Below, piece by piece: positions 52,231 to 61,926 of a stretch of 64,000 nucleotides of DNA. The DNA is taken from assembly GCA_030425925.1 (NCBI GenBank), contig JAUHZO010000017.1, forward strand, positions 32,665 to 96,664. Reading direction: 5' to 3'. A model generated the notes under the pieces. That model was not told the DNA's origin. It did no database searches and saw only the letters and a list, made by a program, of their open reading frames with translations. Within the stretch, counting starts at the first letter, position 1. The number at the start of each line of letters is the position of its first letter. The DNA is from Alphaproteobacteria bacterium (lineage in GTDB: Bacteria > Pseudomonadota > Alphaproteobacteria > Rhodobacterales > Rhodobacteraceae). Position numbers and translations under genes: made by a program.

Positions 52231-53023
52231 CCCGCCCCCCGTCGCGCCGTCGCAGGTGCACGGGTGCAAACAGACCGTCCTGGCGCAGTTCCACCCGCCC
52301 CTCCTTGACCAGTTCCAGCGAGGCGGCAAAGGTCGCCGCGGTGGCCGAACGCCACTTGACCGGATCGCCCCGCCAGCCCTCGGGCAGATAGCTCTGGATG
52401 TCGGTCCAGGTGCCGGCAAAGCCGATCATCCCGCGCATCCGGTCCAGCGCCTCTTCCATGGTGAACACCGAATCGCGGTCCATCACGAAGGGTCGGAATT
52501 CGTCGCGGGTGCGGATGCGCGAATAGGCCTGCATCAGGTCCAGCAGCGTGGCGGTATAGGCCACCCGGCGGATCTGTTCCACCGGTTCGGGCAGGCCGCG
52601 GGCAAAGACATCGCGCCCCAGCCGGTCCCGCGCCATCAGCTGTGCGGCGCAGTCGCGCATCGCCTGAAGGCGTTCCAGCTGGAACGCCAGATGCGCCGCA
52701 AGGTCTTCGCCCGACGGCCCCTCTTCGGCCGGGTCCGGCGGCAACAGCAGGCGCGATTTCAGAAAGGCCAGCCAGGCCGCCATCACCAGGTAATCCGCGG
52801 CCAGTTCTATCCTCAGCGCCTTGGCCTCTTCGACAAAGACCAGGTATTGCTGCGAAAGCGCGAGGATCGAGATCTGGCGCAGATCGACCTTCTGGGTCCG
52901 CGCCAGCGTCAGCAGCAGATCCAGCGGCCCCTCGAACCCGTCCACATCCACGACAAGCGATTCCGCCGCCATCCGGTCGGCGACAGACAGGCTGGGGTCG
53001 GCTTGGTCTGGGGTCTGGTTCAT
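52223..53023 (-). CDS. scpA: Segregation and condensation protein A (kleisin), 266 aa
   Basis: Bridges the SMC heads. FEGPLDLLLTLARTQKVDLRQISILALSQQYLVFVEEAK is the N-terminal kleisin signature, with ADYLVMAAWLAFLKSRLLLPP after it; the C-terminal winged helix (WRSATAATFAASLELVKEGRVELRQDGLFAPVHLRRR) binds SMC. Overlaps nagZ by four bases and scpB by eight, so nagZ-scpA-scpB are coupled. Confidence 0.97.
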   Translation of the reverse strand: MNQTPDQADPSLSVADRMAAESLVVDVDGFEGPLDLLLTLARTQKVDLRQISILALSQQYLVFVEEAKALRIELAADYLVMAAWLAFLKSRLLLPPDPAEEGPSGEDLAAHLAFQLERLQAMRDCAAQLMARDRLGRDVFARGLPEPVEQIRRVAYTATLLDLMQAYSRIRTRDEFRPFVMDRDSVFTMEEALDRMRGMIGFAGTWTDIQSYLPEGWRGDPVKWRSATAATFAASLELVKEGRVELRQDGLFAPVHLRRRDGGRDD

Positions 53024-54021
53024 AAAAGGCGCCCGGTCAGCGCCTCAAGTTCCGCTTCCAGAGCGGGAATGTCAACATGACGCGGCGCGCGCCGGGCGCG
53101 CAGCGCCGCCTCGGCGCGGGTCTGGGCGTCGGGGCGCATCCCGCCCACCGCCGTCATCAGCGCCCGCATCTCGTCCAGATCGCCATTGCAGTGCAGCACA
53201 AGATCACAGCCCGCGCGCACCGCCGCCTCGCCCCGCTGCGCCACCGGCCCGCTGAGCGCGCCCATCGAGATGTCATCGGTCATCAGCAGACCGGTAAAGC
53301 CGATCGTGTGGCGGATCACATGGATCACCGCCGGCGACAGCGTGGCCGGGGCCCAGTCGATGCATTCATAGATGACATGGCTCGTCATTCCCATGGGCAG
53401 GCTGGCAAAGGGGCGGAAGGCCGAGAAATCATGCGCGTTCAGCGTCGCCGGATCGGTCGAGACCCGCGGCACCTCTTCATGGCTGTCGGCCCTGGCCAGA
53501 CCATGGCCGGGAATGTGCTTGATCACCGGCACGATGCCGCCGTCGCGCAGGCCCTGCACCACCGCCTGCCCGACACGGGTGACCGTGTCCACGTCCTCGC
53601 CATAACAGCGGTTGCGCAAGAAGGCGTGGGTTTCGGTGCGGGCAATATCCAGGAGCGGGGCGCAGTTGGTGTCGATGCCGTATTGCCGCAATTCCAGCGC
53701 GATGATGTTGTAGCGCAGGCGCATCGCCGCTTCGGCATAGGCCCCGAAGCGCTGCACATCGTCCAGCGGCGGCGCCCAGTCGCGCGCCAGGGGCGGCACC
53801 AGGCGCTGCACGCGCCCGCCTTCCTGGTCGATCAGGATCGGCGCGTCGCGCCCCACGGACGCCCGCAGGTCGGCACACAGGCCGCGCAACTGATCGCCAT
53901 CGGCAATGTTGCGGGAAAACAGGATAAAGCCGAAAGGATTGGTTTCGGCAAAGAACTGCCGCTCATCCTCCGTCAGGGTCTGACCAGAACAGCCTAGGAT
54001 GGCCGCACCAAACACACTCAT
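53020..54021 (-). CDS. nagZ: Beta-N-acetylhexosaminidase NagZ (GH3), 333 aa
   Basis: Cytoplasmic enzyme that removes GlcNAc from muropeptides during cell-wall recycling. GH3 hallmarks: NPFGFILFSRNIADGDQLRGL, PILIDQEGGRVQRL, INTDAVGVDINCAPLLDIAR-equivalent GIDTNCAPLLDIAR, VIKHIPGHGLARADSHEEVP (the KHxPGHG motif with the catalytic His) and LLMTDDISMGAL. Start ATG 54021 overlaps the SPOR-gene stop by one base (TGATG). Confidence 0.95.
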   Translation of the reverse strand: MSVFGAAILGCSGQTLTEDERQFFAETNPFGFILFSRNIADGDQLRGLCADLRASVGRDAPILIDQEGGRVQRLVPPLARDWAPPLDDVQRFGAYAEAAMRLRYNIIALELRQYGIDTNCAPLLDIARTETHAFLRNRCYGEDVDTVTRVGQAVVQGLRDGGIVPVIKHIPGHGLARADSHEEVPRVSTDPATLNAHDFSAFRPFASLPMGMTSHVIYECIDWAPATLSPAVIHVIRHTIGFTGLLMTDDISMGALSGPVAQRGEAAVRAGCDLVLHCNGDLDEMRALMTAVGGMRPDAQTRAEAALRARRAPRHVDIPALEAELEALTGRLL

Positions 54022-55025
54022 CAACGAGTCACCACCGGGATACAGTCTACATTGTCTGCCACGAATGCTGCACAGAAACGGCGGGCATCTGCAAGATCTT
54101 CGAAGCCATGCGCGCGCAATCTGTAGAAAACACGTCCACCCGAGGTTGCGCGCTGGATCACGCGGGCCTTGTCGACAAGGTAGTCGCCAAAGCGCTGCTC
54201 CAGCCGCTGCCATTCCCGGCGGGCGGTTTCAGGGCTGTCAAAGGCACCGATCTGCACCAGCCGTGTGCCGACGGGCAGCGTGTCGGGATCGACCTCGCCG
54301 GGCGCGGCGGGGGCTTCGGCGGCGGCGACAAGGCGCGCCGGCGGCTCGGCCAGCCGGGACGGGCGCAATTGCGGACGCAGCGACCGTGCGAGCCCGGGGC
54401 CCGGCCTGGGCGCGTCTTCCAGTTCGGGCAGGTCGGCCAGGGCGGTGACCACCGGCTTGTCCTCGCCCTCGGCCAGCGCCGACAGCGGCTGGGCACCGGC
54501 GGCCAGCTGGTTGGCCAGCGCGATGATCGGGTCGATCTCTTCGCCGATATCAGCGGTCGTGCTGTCAGAGGCCAGCGCCTGATCCTCGGGGATGTCGGCC
54601 GGCGGGTCGATCTCGGCCAGCGCGGCCTCGCGCGGGAGCGAGGTGCGCAGGGGCGCCGGGCGGACCTGCGGCCCCAGCGCACCCAGCGCCACATCCTCGG
54701 CACCCAGCCCGGCGGGGCGCGGCGCAAGCACCAGCCGGTCTGCCGGCGGCGCGGCGGCACCGTTGCCGGCCACGGCGTTCACCGCCAGCCCCTGGTGATC
54801 GGCCAGCCGTCCGCCCGGGTCTTCGGGAGCCACGCGCATCGGGCCTGCCATGGCCTGCACCACCGGCACGCCGCTGACGTCGCGCGCAAGAACCTTGTAG
54901 CCCCAGACGCCCACACCGACAACCAGGGCCAGGGACACCGCCGCCCCTGCCCAGTTCGTCAGCGTCGCGACATTCTGAGCGGGAAAAGACGCAGCTTGTG
55001 CGTCGTCATAGGTATAATCTGCCAT
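54021..55025 (-). CDS. SPOR-domain membrane protein, 334 aa
   Basis: A single membrane segment at about residues 28-48 (WAGAAVSLALVVGVGVWGYKVL) with a short cytoplasmic N-terminus, then a long Pro/Ala/Glu-rich periplasmic stretch (60-240) and a C-terminal SPOR domain (about 255-334, VGTRLVQIGAFDSPETARREW, VFYRLRAHGFEDLADARRFCAAF). SPOR domains bind denuded peptidoglycan at the septum. Between argS and nagZ, a typical alphaproteobacterial order. Confidence 0.9.
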   Translation of the reverse strand: MADYTYDDAQAASFPAQNVATLTNWAGAAVSLALVVGVGVWGYKVLARDVSGVPVVQAMAGPMRVAPEDPGGRLADHQGLAVNAVAGNGAAAPPADRLVLAPRPAGLGAEDVALGALGPQVRPAPLRTSLPREAALAEIDPPADIPEDQALASDSTTADIGEEIDPIIALANQLAAGAQPLSALAEGEDKPVVTALADLPELEDAPRPGPGLARSLRPQLRPSRLAEPPARLVAAAEAPAAPGEVDPDTLPVGTRLVQIGAFDSPETARREWQRLEQRFGDYLVDKARVIQRATSGGRVFYRLRAHGFEDLADARRFCAAFVADNVDCIPVVTR

Positions 55026-55104
55026 CTGCGCCTCTCGCCCCCGCCGGATACATGGCCCGTCGGGTGATCTGTTCCGCCTGTCACCGGTGCGAGCGGCGCT
55101 TTTT

Positions 55105-56847
55105 TCAGCGCATTTCCTCGACCGGCGTCACACCCAAGATACCAAGACCAGCGGAAATGACAACCGCTACGGCCCTGGCAAGCGCAAGTTTGGGTTGCGA
55201 GGCGGCTTCTGTGTCCTGCAGGAAACGCAGCGAGAGGTCGTCATTGCCGCGGTTCCACAGCCCGTGCAGATCGGCGGCCAGTTCCGAAAGGTAGGTGGCG
55301 ATGCGGTGCGGCTCGTGCGTGCGCGCCGCGATCTCCACCTGGCGCGGCCAGTCCGCCAGCTTGCGGATCAGGCCCAGCTCGGCCTCATGGCCAAGTGTGC
55401 CCAGATCGCCGCCCGACAGCGTCGCGTCATCCGTCGCCCAGCCTTCGTCCGCCGCCTTGCGCAGGACCGAACAGATCCGCGCATGGGCATATTGCACGTA
55501 GAAAACGGGATTTTCCTTGGACTGCTCCACCACCTTGTCGAAATCGAAATCAAGCGGCGCGTCGCTCTTGCGGGTCAGCATGTGGAACCGCGCCACGTCG
55601 GCCCCCACCATCTCGACCACGTCGCGCAGGGTCACGAAGGTCCCGGCCCGTTTCGACATCTTGAAGGGTTCGCCGTTCTTGTAGAGCTTCACCAGCTGCA
55701 ACAGCTTGATGTCCAGATCGACGCGGCCATTCGTATAGGCCTGCACCACCGCCTTGAGCCGCTTGACATAGCCGCCATGATCGGCACCAAAGATGTTGAT
55801 CAGCAGGTCGAAGCCGCGGCTGACCTTGTCGAAATGATACGCGATGTCGGGCGCGAAATAGGCCCAGGCCCCGTCGGCCTTCTGCACCGGGCGGTCTTCG
55901 TCATCGCCGAAGGCGGTGGAGCGGAACAGCCATTGCTCGCGCTCTTCCCAATCGTCGTCGGCCTTGCCCTTGGGCTTGGGCAGCGTGCCCCAATAGATCA
56001 GGTCCTTGGCCTTGAGGCTGTCGATCGCCTCTTCGATGCGGCCCGTGCCATAGAGGCTCTTCTCGCTGAAGAAGACATCCATCTGCACGCCCAATGCCGC
56101 GAGGTCGGCACGGATCAGTTCCATCATGGCATCGGTGGCAAAGCCGCGCAACTCGGCCAGCCAGACCTCTTCGGGCTGGTCGAGCCAGGCGTCGCCCACC
56201 TTTTCCTTCAGCGCCGCGCCCACCGGCACGAGGTAGTCGCCGGGATAGGTGCCGTCGGCGAACTCCACCTCGCGGCCATGCGCTTCGAGATAGCGCAGAT
56301 AGACCGACCGGGCGAGCGTATCCACCTGCCCGCCGCCATCGTTGATGTAGTATTCCCGGGTGACCTCATAGCCCGCATAGGCCAGGAGCGAGGCCATGGC
56401 GTCGCCGACGATGGCACCCCGCGCATGGCCCACATGCATCGGCCCGGTGGGGTTGGCCGAAACGTATTCGACATTGACCTTCGTCCCCTGCCCCATGACC
56501 GAGCGGCCATAGCCGGTGCCGGTCTGCAGGATCGCCCGGGGCACCGCCTGCCAGACCGCCGGATCCAGCCGCAGGTTCAGAAAGCCAGGCCCCGCCACCT
56601 CGGCGCTGGTCACGCGCGGATCGGCCATGAGCTTGCCCGCCAGCGCCTCGGCGATGTCGCGCGGCTTCTGCCTTGCGGGCTTGGCCAGCACCATGGCCGC
56701 GTTGGTGGCCATGTCGCCATGCAGCGGATCGCGCGGCGGCTCCACGGTGATGGCATCAAGGCCCAGCCCCTCGGGCAGCGCACCTTCGGACTGCAGGGCG
56801 GCAACGCTGTCGATCACAAGCGCGCGGATATCGGCAAAGAGGTTCAT
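55105..56847 (-). CDS. argS: Arginyl-tRNA synthetase, 580 aa
   Basis: Class I enzyme charging tRNA-Arg. HIGH equivalent [13 protein letters not shown] in [20 protein letters not shown] equivalent [14 protein letters not shown], and a C-terminal anticodon-binding helical domain ([24 protein letters not shown]). Start ATG 56847 (MNLFADIR) is four codons inside an alternative upstream ATG. Full length. Confidence 0.97.
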   Translation of the reverse strand: MNLFADIRALVIDSVAALQSEGALPEGLGLDAITVEPPRDPLHGDMATNAAMVLAKPARQKPRDIAEALAGKLMADPRVTSAEVAGPGFLNLRLDPAVWQAVPRAILQTGTGYGRSVMGQGTKVNVEYVSANPTGPMHVGHARGAIVGDAMASLLAYAGYEVTREYYINDGGGQVDTLARSVYLRYLEAHGREVEFADGTYPGDYLVPVGAALKEKVGDAWLDQPEEVWLAELRGFATDAMMELIRADLAALGVQMDVFFSEKSLYGTGRIEEAIDSLKAKDLIYWGTLPKPKGKADDDWEEREQWLFRSTAFGDDEDRPVQKADGAWAYFAPDIAYHFDKVSRGFDLLINIFGADHGGYVKRLKAVVQAYTNGRVDLDIKLLQLVKLYKNGEPFKMSKRAGTFVTLRDVVEMVGADVARFHMLTRKSDAPLDFDFDKVVEQSKENPVFYVQYAHARICSVLRKAADEGWATDDATLSGGDLGTLGHEAELGLIRKLADWPRQVEIAARTHEPHRIATYLSELAADLHGLWNRGNDDLSLRFLQDTEAASQPKLALARAVAVVISAGLGILGVTPVEEMR

Positions 56848-56896
56848 GGGGCACTCCAACGGTCGCCGCGTTCCTCTATCACGTGGGCGGGCGGCG

Positions 56897-58723
56897 TCAA
56901 ACGCCTGCCGCCGCCCGGCGTTCCGGGCGCGCCGGGGCCAGGGCCACGATGCACGCCCCTTCGCCGCCGCGCAGCGCGTCGTCGGGGCCCAAGAGCCGCA
57001 ACGTGCCCCGTGGCCCCAGTTCCGCCACCGGCGTGGCCCCTTCGTGCTGGGCGTGCCAGTCGTCGAGGGTGAAACTGTCGGTCAGCGTCGTCACCCGGAA
57101 TTCGCAGCCCCGCGCAAGGCGGGCATTGACCTCGAAGAACGTCTCGCCCCCGCCGATGGCGCGCCCGCCCAGCGAGGGCGGCAGGGCGTGGCGCGTGCTG
57201 GTCTGCTTGACGCGTTTGAGCTGAAAGACGTTTTCGCGCCCGAATTCCGGGGCAAGGTCAGTGGCGACAAGGGTGTTGTAGGCGTCGTTGTCGGTGGCGC
57301 AGATCAGCTTTTCATAAGCCGCCAGTTCCAGCCGGTCCTCGGCGGCCTCGGACAGGATGTCGCCGAACCACGTCTCCAGCCCCGCCTCGCGCGCGGCGCG
57401 CAGATGGGCGTGGTTGGGATCGGCGACGATCACCGGCAGGTCGAGCTTTTTCAGCGCGCGCCCCAGCGCCACCGACCAGGGCGAACCGCCCAAAAGCATC
57501 ACCCCCGGCTTGCGCGCCGCGGTCAGACCCAGCGCGCGGGCCAGCGGCGTCAGGGTAAAGCCGTGCAGCACCACCGTCGCCGCCACCAGCGCAAAGGCCA
57601 GCGGGGCCACGCGGTCGGCATCGGGGATGCCGATTTCGACCAGCCGCTCTCCGAACAGCCCGGCCACCGCCACCAGCACCACGCCGCGCGGGCCGGTGAA
57701 GGCCACCAGAAGACGCTCGCGCCAGGGGATGTTGGAGAAGGCCAGCGCGATCAGCACCGGCAGGGGCCGCGCGATAAGGATCACTGACAGCACAAAGGCC
57801 AAGGCGCGCCAGTCGAGCGTGGCCAGCGTTTCGAAGCTCATGTTTGCGGCCAGCAGGATGAACACGCCCGACACCAGTAGCACCGTGGCATGTTCCTTGA
57901 ACCGGCGCAGCTCGGTGTAGCTGGGCAGATGGGCGTTGGCCATCCAGAGCCCCATGATCGTCACCGCCAGCAGGCCGGATTCGTGCAGCACCGCGTCCGA
58001 GATCGCAAACACCGCCAGCAGCGCCACGAACAGCACCGGCACCTTCATGTATTCCGGGACATGGGCCAGCCGGAAGGCGCGCGACAACCCCCAGCCCGCC
58101 GCCAGCCCCAGCGCCGTGGCCAGCGCGATCCCCTGCCCCATGGCCAGCGCCGCGGTGCCGCTGCCGGTGTCGGTCTGCAGCACCACCACCACCTCGAACG
58201 CCAGCACCGCCGCCAGCGCGCCCACGGGATCGTTCACGATGGCTTCCCACTGCAAGAGCGCGGCGGGGCGTTTTTGCAGTTTCGCCTGCCGCAGCAGCGG
58301 GGCGATGACAGTGGGGCCGGTGACGATCATGATGCCGCCGAACACCGCCGAAGCCGCCCAGCCCAGCCCGGCAACATAATGCAGCGCCGCCGCCGAGGCC
58401 GCCCAGCCCAACGGCGCGCCCAGGATCACCAGGCGGCGCACGCCGGTGGCGGCGTCCGAGAGCGTGTGCAGGTTCAGCGTCAGCCCGCCTTCGAACAGGA
58501 TGATCGCCACGGCGATGGCGATCATCGGCGCCATCATGTCGCCGAACTGCGCCCCGGGGTCCAGCAGGCCCAGAACCGGACCCACGATCAGCCCCGCCGC
58601 CAGCATCAGCACGATCGCCGGCAGGCGCAGCCGCCAGGCCAGCCACTGGCTGCCCACGCCAAGCGCGCCCACCAGAGCAAAGGCAAGCACGGGGTCAAGC
58701 CCGGTCTGGTCGGGTGTGGCCAT
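56897..58723 (-). CDS. Cation/proton antiporter with RCK (TrkA-N) domain, 608 aa
   Basis: About 12 transmembrane helices (residues 10-400) with CPA-type motifs ([39 protein letters not shown] with the acidic residues of the ion site, [20 protein letters not shown]). A cytoplasmic Rossmann RCK/TrkA-N domain follows ([48 protein letters not shown]) that may sense nucleotides. Resembles NhaP-type sodium or potassium/proton exchangers. ATG 58723 begins [12 protein letters not shown]. Confidence 0.9.
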   Translation of the reverse strand: MATPDQTGLDPVLAFALVGALGVGSQWLAWRLRLPAIVLMLAAGLIVGPVLGLLDPGAQFGDMMAPMIAIAVAIILFEGGLTLNLHTLSDAATGVRRLVILGAPLGWAASAAALHYVAGLGWAASAVFGGIMIVTGPTVIAPLLRQAKLQKRPAALLQWEAIVNDPVGALAAVLAFEVVVVLQTDTGSGTAALAMGQGIALATALGLAAGWGLSRAFRLAHVPEYMKVPVLFVALLAVFAISDAVLHESGLLAVTIMGLWMANAHLPSYTELRRFKEHATVLLVSGVFILLAANMSFETLATLDWRALAFVLSVILIARPLPVLIALAFSNIPWRERLLVAFTGPRGVVLVAVAGLFGERLVEIGIPDADRVAPLAFALVAATVVLHGFTLTPLARALGLTAARKPGVMLLGGSPWSVALGRALKKLDLPVIVADPNHAHLRAAREAGLETWFGDILSEAAEDRLELAAYEKLICATDNDAYNTLVATDLAPEFGRENVFQLKRVKQTSTRHALPPSLGGRAIGGGETFFEVNARLARGCEFRVTTLTDSFTLDDWHAQHEGATPVAELGPRGTLRLLGPDDALRGGEGACIVALAPARPERRAAAGV

Positions 58724-58742
58724 GATCTGCGCTCCGTCTGGT

Positions 58743-59387
58743 TCAGCCGCCCGGAGGCGGGTCGGGGTCCGGGGCCCAGTCAATCACGTGGCCGCCCTGC
58801 AGGCCACGGGAAACCGGGTGGCACAGCATCAGAATCGCGTCACCGGCTGACAGGCAGGCGGCCGCGTCCCAGGTCGGTTGCGTCGGCAGGCGCAGCCCCA
58901 GAAAGCGCGCGGGCGCGGTTTCGGCGGCAAAGCGGCGCACCAGGGCGGCGTAGCCGGCCGCGCGGGCCTGATCGTCCGGGGCGCTGTCGGCCTGCACCGC
59001 GGGCACCGCAATCACCGCGCGCGCCGCCCCCCCGGCGATGCCGCGCGCCAGCGCCGAGGCCAGCCCGGCACTGCGCGCAAAGGCGTGTGAGGGGCCGGGC
59101 TCGGCCTCGATGCAAAGCGGGGTCAGGTCGACATAAAGGTCCAGCGGCGTGTCGTCCCAGGCCTCTTGCAAGAGCGCCAGCACGTCACGCCGCCCGGGCC
59201 GCAGCGCCAGCGGCTCGATCCGCGCGGGAAAGGGCGACGCCAGCGCCATGAGCTGGTCGTCCGAGCGGCCCATCGCCACCACCGTGGCCCCAAAGGCAGC
59301 CAGCCGATGGGTCAGCGCGGCCCCCAGCGGATGCTCGGCCCCGGCGATCACCGCCACCTTGTCCCTGAAACGCGAAACCCCGAACAC
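58743..59387 (-). CDS. Degenerate short-chain dehydrogenase-like protein, 214 aa
   Basis: Rossmann-fold protein resembling SDR enzymes at the N-terminus (FRDKVAVIAGAEHPLGAALTHRLAAFGATVVAMGR) but the nucleotide motif lacks the usual GxxxGIG pattern and no YxxxK catalytic pair is visible (the region has RAAGYAALVRR). Likely not a classical oxidoreductase. Start: GTG 59387 with GAGG upstream is preferred; GTG 59396 adds three residues. Between dgt and the antiporter on the same strand. Function unknown. Confidence 0.7.
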   Translation of the reverse strand: MFGVSRFRDKVAVIAGAEHPLGAALTHRLAAFGATVVAMGRSDDQLMALASPFPARIEPLALRPGRRDVLALLQEAWDDTPLDLYVDLTPLCIEAEPGPSHAFARSAGLASALARGIAGGAARAVIAVPAVQADSAPDDQARAAGYAALVRRFAAETAPARFLGLRLPTQPTWDAAACLSAGDAILMLCHPVSRGLQGGHVIDWAPDPDPPPGG

Positions 59388-59447
59388 CGCTTGCACCCCT
59401 CACGCGATGTCGCCCTTTGCCACATCCCTGCGTTGGGGAAAAGCCGC

Positions 59448-60608
59448 TCAACTCCCGTCGTGCAGAATGTAGGTGCCGGTGTGGCGGGCGTGCTGTTGCA
59501 GGGCGAAACGGTCGGTCATGCCGGCGATGTAATCGGCCACCAGCCGCGCGAGGTCGGCCTCGGTCCGGGCGTCGGCGATCTGGCCCTGCCAGCGCCGCGG
59601 CAAGAGGCCGGGATCGCCCATGTAGAGCGGGAAGAGATGTTCCACCACCCGCGTGACCTTGCCGCGCTGTTCCATCACGCGGGGTGCGCGGTACATGTTC
59701 TCGAACAGAAACGCCCGGATCCGGCGCAGGCTGTCGTGCATCTCTTGTGAAAACGCGATCACCGGCGCGCCACAGTCGCGCACCGCCTGCGCGCCCTCGC
59801 CCGCCACGCCGGCCAGCCGGGCGCGGGAGGTTTCGATCAGGTCCGACACCATTGCGCCAAAGACACGGCGCAGCGCCTCGTGCCGGCGGCGATAGGCGTC
59901 CGTGTGCGGATAGGCGCGGTCCACCTCGGCATAGGCCTCGCCCACCACGGGCAGCGCGGCGATGGCCTCTTCGGTGAACAGCCCCGCGCGCAGCCCGTCA
60001 TGCAGGTCGTGGTTGTTGTAGGCGATGTCGTCCGACAGCGCCGCCACCTGCGCCTCGGCGCTGGCATGGCTGTGCAGTTCCAGATCATGGCGGGCATTGT
60101 AGGCGTGCAGCGCATAGGGAATGTCCCCGGTGACCGGCCCGTTGTGCTTGGCAATGCCTTCAAGCGTGTCCCAGGTCAGGTTCAGCCCGTCGAATTCGGC
60201 GTAGTGCCGCTCCAGTTCCGTCACGATGCGGATGGTCTGCGCGTTGTGGTCAAACCCACCATAAGGCTGCATCAACGCGTCCAGCGCATCCTCGCCCGTA
60301 TGACCAAACGGCGTGTGGCCCAGATCATGCGCCAGCGCCACCGCCTCGGTCAGGTCGGTGTTCAGCCCCAGAGCCCCGGCAATGGTGCGCGCCACCTGCG
60401 CCACCTCGATGGAATGGGTCAGCCGGGTGCGGTAGAAATCGCCCTCGTGCTCGACAAAGACCTGGGTCTTGTGCTTGAGCCTGCGGAAGGCCGAGCAATG
60501 GATGATCCTGTCCCGGTCGCGCTGAAAGCAGGAGCGGAACGCGCTTTCCTCTTCGCCGAACAGACGCCCCCGCGCCCGATCCGGCTGGCATGATAACGGC
60601 GCGGGCAT
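59448..60608 (-). CDS. dgt: Deoxyguanosinetriphosphate triphosphohydrolase-like protein, 386 aa
   Basis: HD-superfamily dNTPase: FRSCFQRDRDRIIHCSAFRRLKHKTQVF, FYRTRLTHSIEVAQVARTI (first His) and ALAHDLGHTPFGHTGEDAL (HD motif), GFDHNAQTIRIVTELE. Removes triphosphate from dNTPs; the bacterial shorter type. Start ATG 60608. Divergent from the Fe-S carrier gene. Confidence 0.95.
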   Translation of the reverse strand: MPAPLSCQPDRARGRLFGEEESAFRSCFQRDRDRIIHCSAFRRLKHKTQVFVEHEGDFYRTRLTHSIEVAQVARTIAGALGLNTDLTEAVALAHDLGHTPFGHTGEDALDALMQPYGGFDHNAQTIRIVTELERHYAEFDGLNLTWDTLEGIAKHNGPVTGDIPYALHAYNARHDLELHSHASAEAQVAALSDDIAYNNHDLHDGLRAGLFTEEAIAALPVVGEAYAEVDRAYPHTDAYRRRHEALRRVFGAMVSDLIETSRARLAGVAGEGAQAVRDCGAPVIAFSQEMHDSLRRIRAFLFENMYRAPRVMEQRGKVTRVVEHLFPLYMGDPGLLPRRWQGQIADARTEADLARLVADYIAGMTDRFALQQHARHTGTYILHDGS

Positions 60609-60619
60609 GATCGCTGTCC

Positions 60620-60648
60620 TTGTCGCCTGTCCCCGGCGTTCGTATATT
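60620..60648 (+). promoter_or_regulatory. Candidate promoter of the A-type Fe-S carrier gene
   Basis: TTGTCG (60620-60625), 17-base spacer, TATATT (60643-60648), 50 bases before ATG 60698. A near-consensus sigma-70 arrangement. Confidence 0.65.
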
Positions 60649-60697
60649 GTCATTTGCGCCCGAGATAAACCGCCCCCAAGCCAATCGCGAGGACATC

Positions 60698-61021
60698 ATG
60701 CAATTGCCGCCCAAAGTCACCGACCGCGCCTTTGACCGCCTGGCCGAAATCGGCGCGGGCGATGCCGGCCAGGCCCTGCGGGTCGCCGTCGAGGGCGGCG
60801 GCTGTTCGGGGTTCCAGTACGACATCCGGCTGGATGCGCCGGCCCCCGACGATCTGACGCTGGAGGGCAAGGGGCAGCGCGTGGTGGTGGACCCGGTCTC
60901 GCTGCCCTTCCTGGCGGGGGCGGTGATCGACTTTGCCGACGAGCTGATCGGCGCACGCTTTGTCATCGACAATCCCAACGCCACCAGTTCCTGTGGCTGC
61001 GGCACGTCCTTTTCGGTGTGA
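60698..61021 (+). CDS. erpA: A-type iron-sulfur carrier (ErpA/IscA-like), 107 aa
   Basis: HesB/IscA-fold carrier that delivers Fe-S clusters. The three cluster cysteines are in EGGGCSGFQYDI and SSCGCGTSFSV; length is typical. ATG 60698 has a weak GAGGA upstream. The symbol is approximate because ErpA, IscA and SufA are hard to separate by eye; the lone context favours ErpA. Confidence 0.9.
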   Translation: MQLPPKVTDRAFDRLAEIGAGDAGQALRVAVEGGGCSGFQYDIRLDAPAPDDLTLEGKGQRVVVDPVSLPFLAGAVIDFADELIGARFVIDNPNATSSCGCGTSFSV

Positions 61022-61028
61022 CCCCGGG

Positions 61029-61051
61029 GTGACGGGGCCCTGCCCCGTCAC
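61029..61051. terminator. Bidirectional terminator hairpin
   Basis: gtgacgggg-ccctg-ccccgtcac is a perfect 9-bp stem between the convergent Fe-S carrier and transporter genes, overlapping the transporter stop codon. Confidence 0.75.
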
Positions 61052-61926
61052 TCTGCCGGAATGACCCGGGGCCGCTGGAGCGACTCCTCCAGCACCAGGA
61101 ACAGGCTCGACCCGATCACCAGAGACACCCCGATCAGCGTGCCCGTGGACGGGATCTCGGCAAAGGCGACATAGCCGATCGCCACCATCCAGACGAACTG
61201 CACGTTCATCAGCGGCGTGGCGACATAGGCCGGCAACAGCCGCAGCGCCTCGGCCACGACATAGCGCGCGGCAAAGAGGAACACGGCATACAGCGCCACC
61301 CAGCCCAGATCGGTACCGGTCATCGGCTTCCAGACGAAGGGCAGCGCGCAGCCCATCACCAGCATCAGCGCCAGATTGGGCCAGAAGACCTGCGCCATGG
61401 GCACCCGCTCCACCCGCGCGATATGGCGCGCCGCCAGCATCGACCCGGTCCCTGCCAGCACCGCGACAAAGGCCCAGACATGCCCCGCCTGCGCGCTGCT
61501 GAGCCCACCGGGCATCAGGAAATACAGGCCCGTCGATCCCACCGCCAGCGCGATGCAGGCCAGCGGGCGCGGGGTTTCGCCCAGGCAGGGCCCGCTGAGC
61601 ACGGCCGCCATCAGCGGCATCAGCGCGGTGAACAAAAAGACATCGGCAAAGGGCAGCAGGCGAAACGCCTGGAACAGCCCCAGCGAGGCAACCACCGTCA
61701 GCACCGCGCGCAACGCCATGGGCCGGACCGAGCGGATGCGCAGCGTGCCCGCGGGCCCCTGCAGCCGCGATCCGGCCACCGAGAAGGCCACCACCAGAAG
61801 CGACGCGATGGCAAAGAGTTGCGGCGCGGCATAGCCTTCGCCGATCAGCTTGGTGATGCCGTCCGCCACCGCAACCATGCCGGTGCAGACAAGGATCAGG
61901 AAAGCGCCCAGAGCCGTGCGGTTCAT
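61048..61926 (-). CDS. EamA/DMT-superfamily transporter, 292 aa
   Basis: Ten predicted transmembrane helices in two EamA repeats (e.g. LGAFLILVCTGMVAVADGITKL, TVVASLGLFQAFRLLPFADVFLFTALMPLMAAVLSG, VWMVAIGYVAFAEIPSTGTLIGVSLVIGSSLFLVLEE, each split by short loops). These proteins export or import metabolites; substrate unassignable. Its ATG overlaps the stop of the 353-aa protein gene (ATGA), so it is the last gene of a unit that begins with the 20-residue repeat protein. Whether it exports a product of that unit is an inference. Confidence 0.9.
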   Translation of the reverse strand: MNRTALGAFLILVCTGMVAVADGITKLIGEGYAAPQLFAIASLLVVAFSVAGSRLQGPAGTLRIRSVRPMALRAVLTVVASLGLFQAFRLLPFADVFLFTALMPLMAAVLSGPCLGETPRPLACIALAVGSTGLYFLMPGGLSSAQAGHVWAFVAVLAGTGSMLAARHIARVERVPMAQVFWPNLALMLVMGCALPFVWKPMTGTDLGWVALYAVFLFAARYVVAEALRLLPAYVATPLMNVQFVWMVAIGYVAFAEIPSTGTLIGVSLVIGSSLFLVLEESLQRPRVIPAE

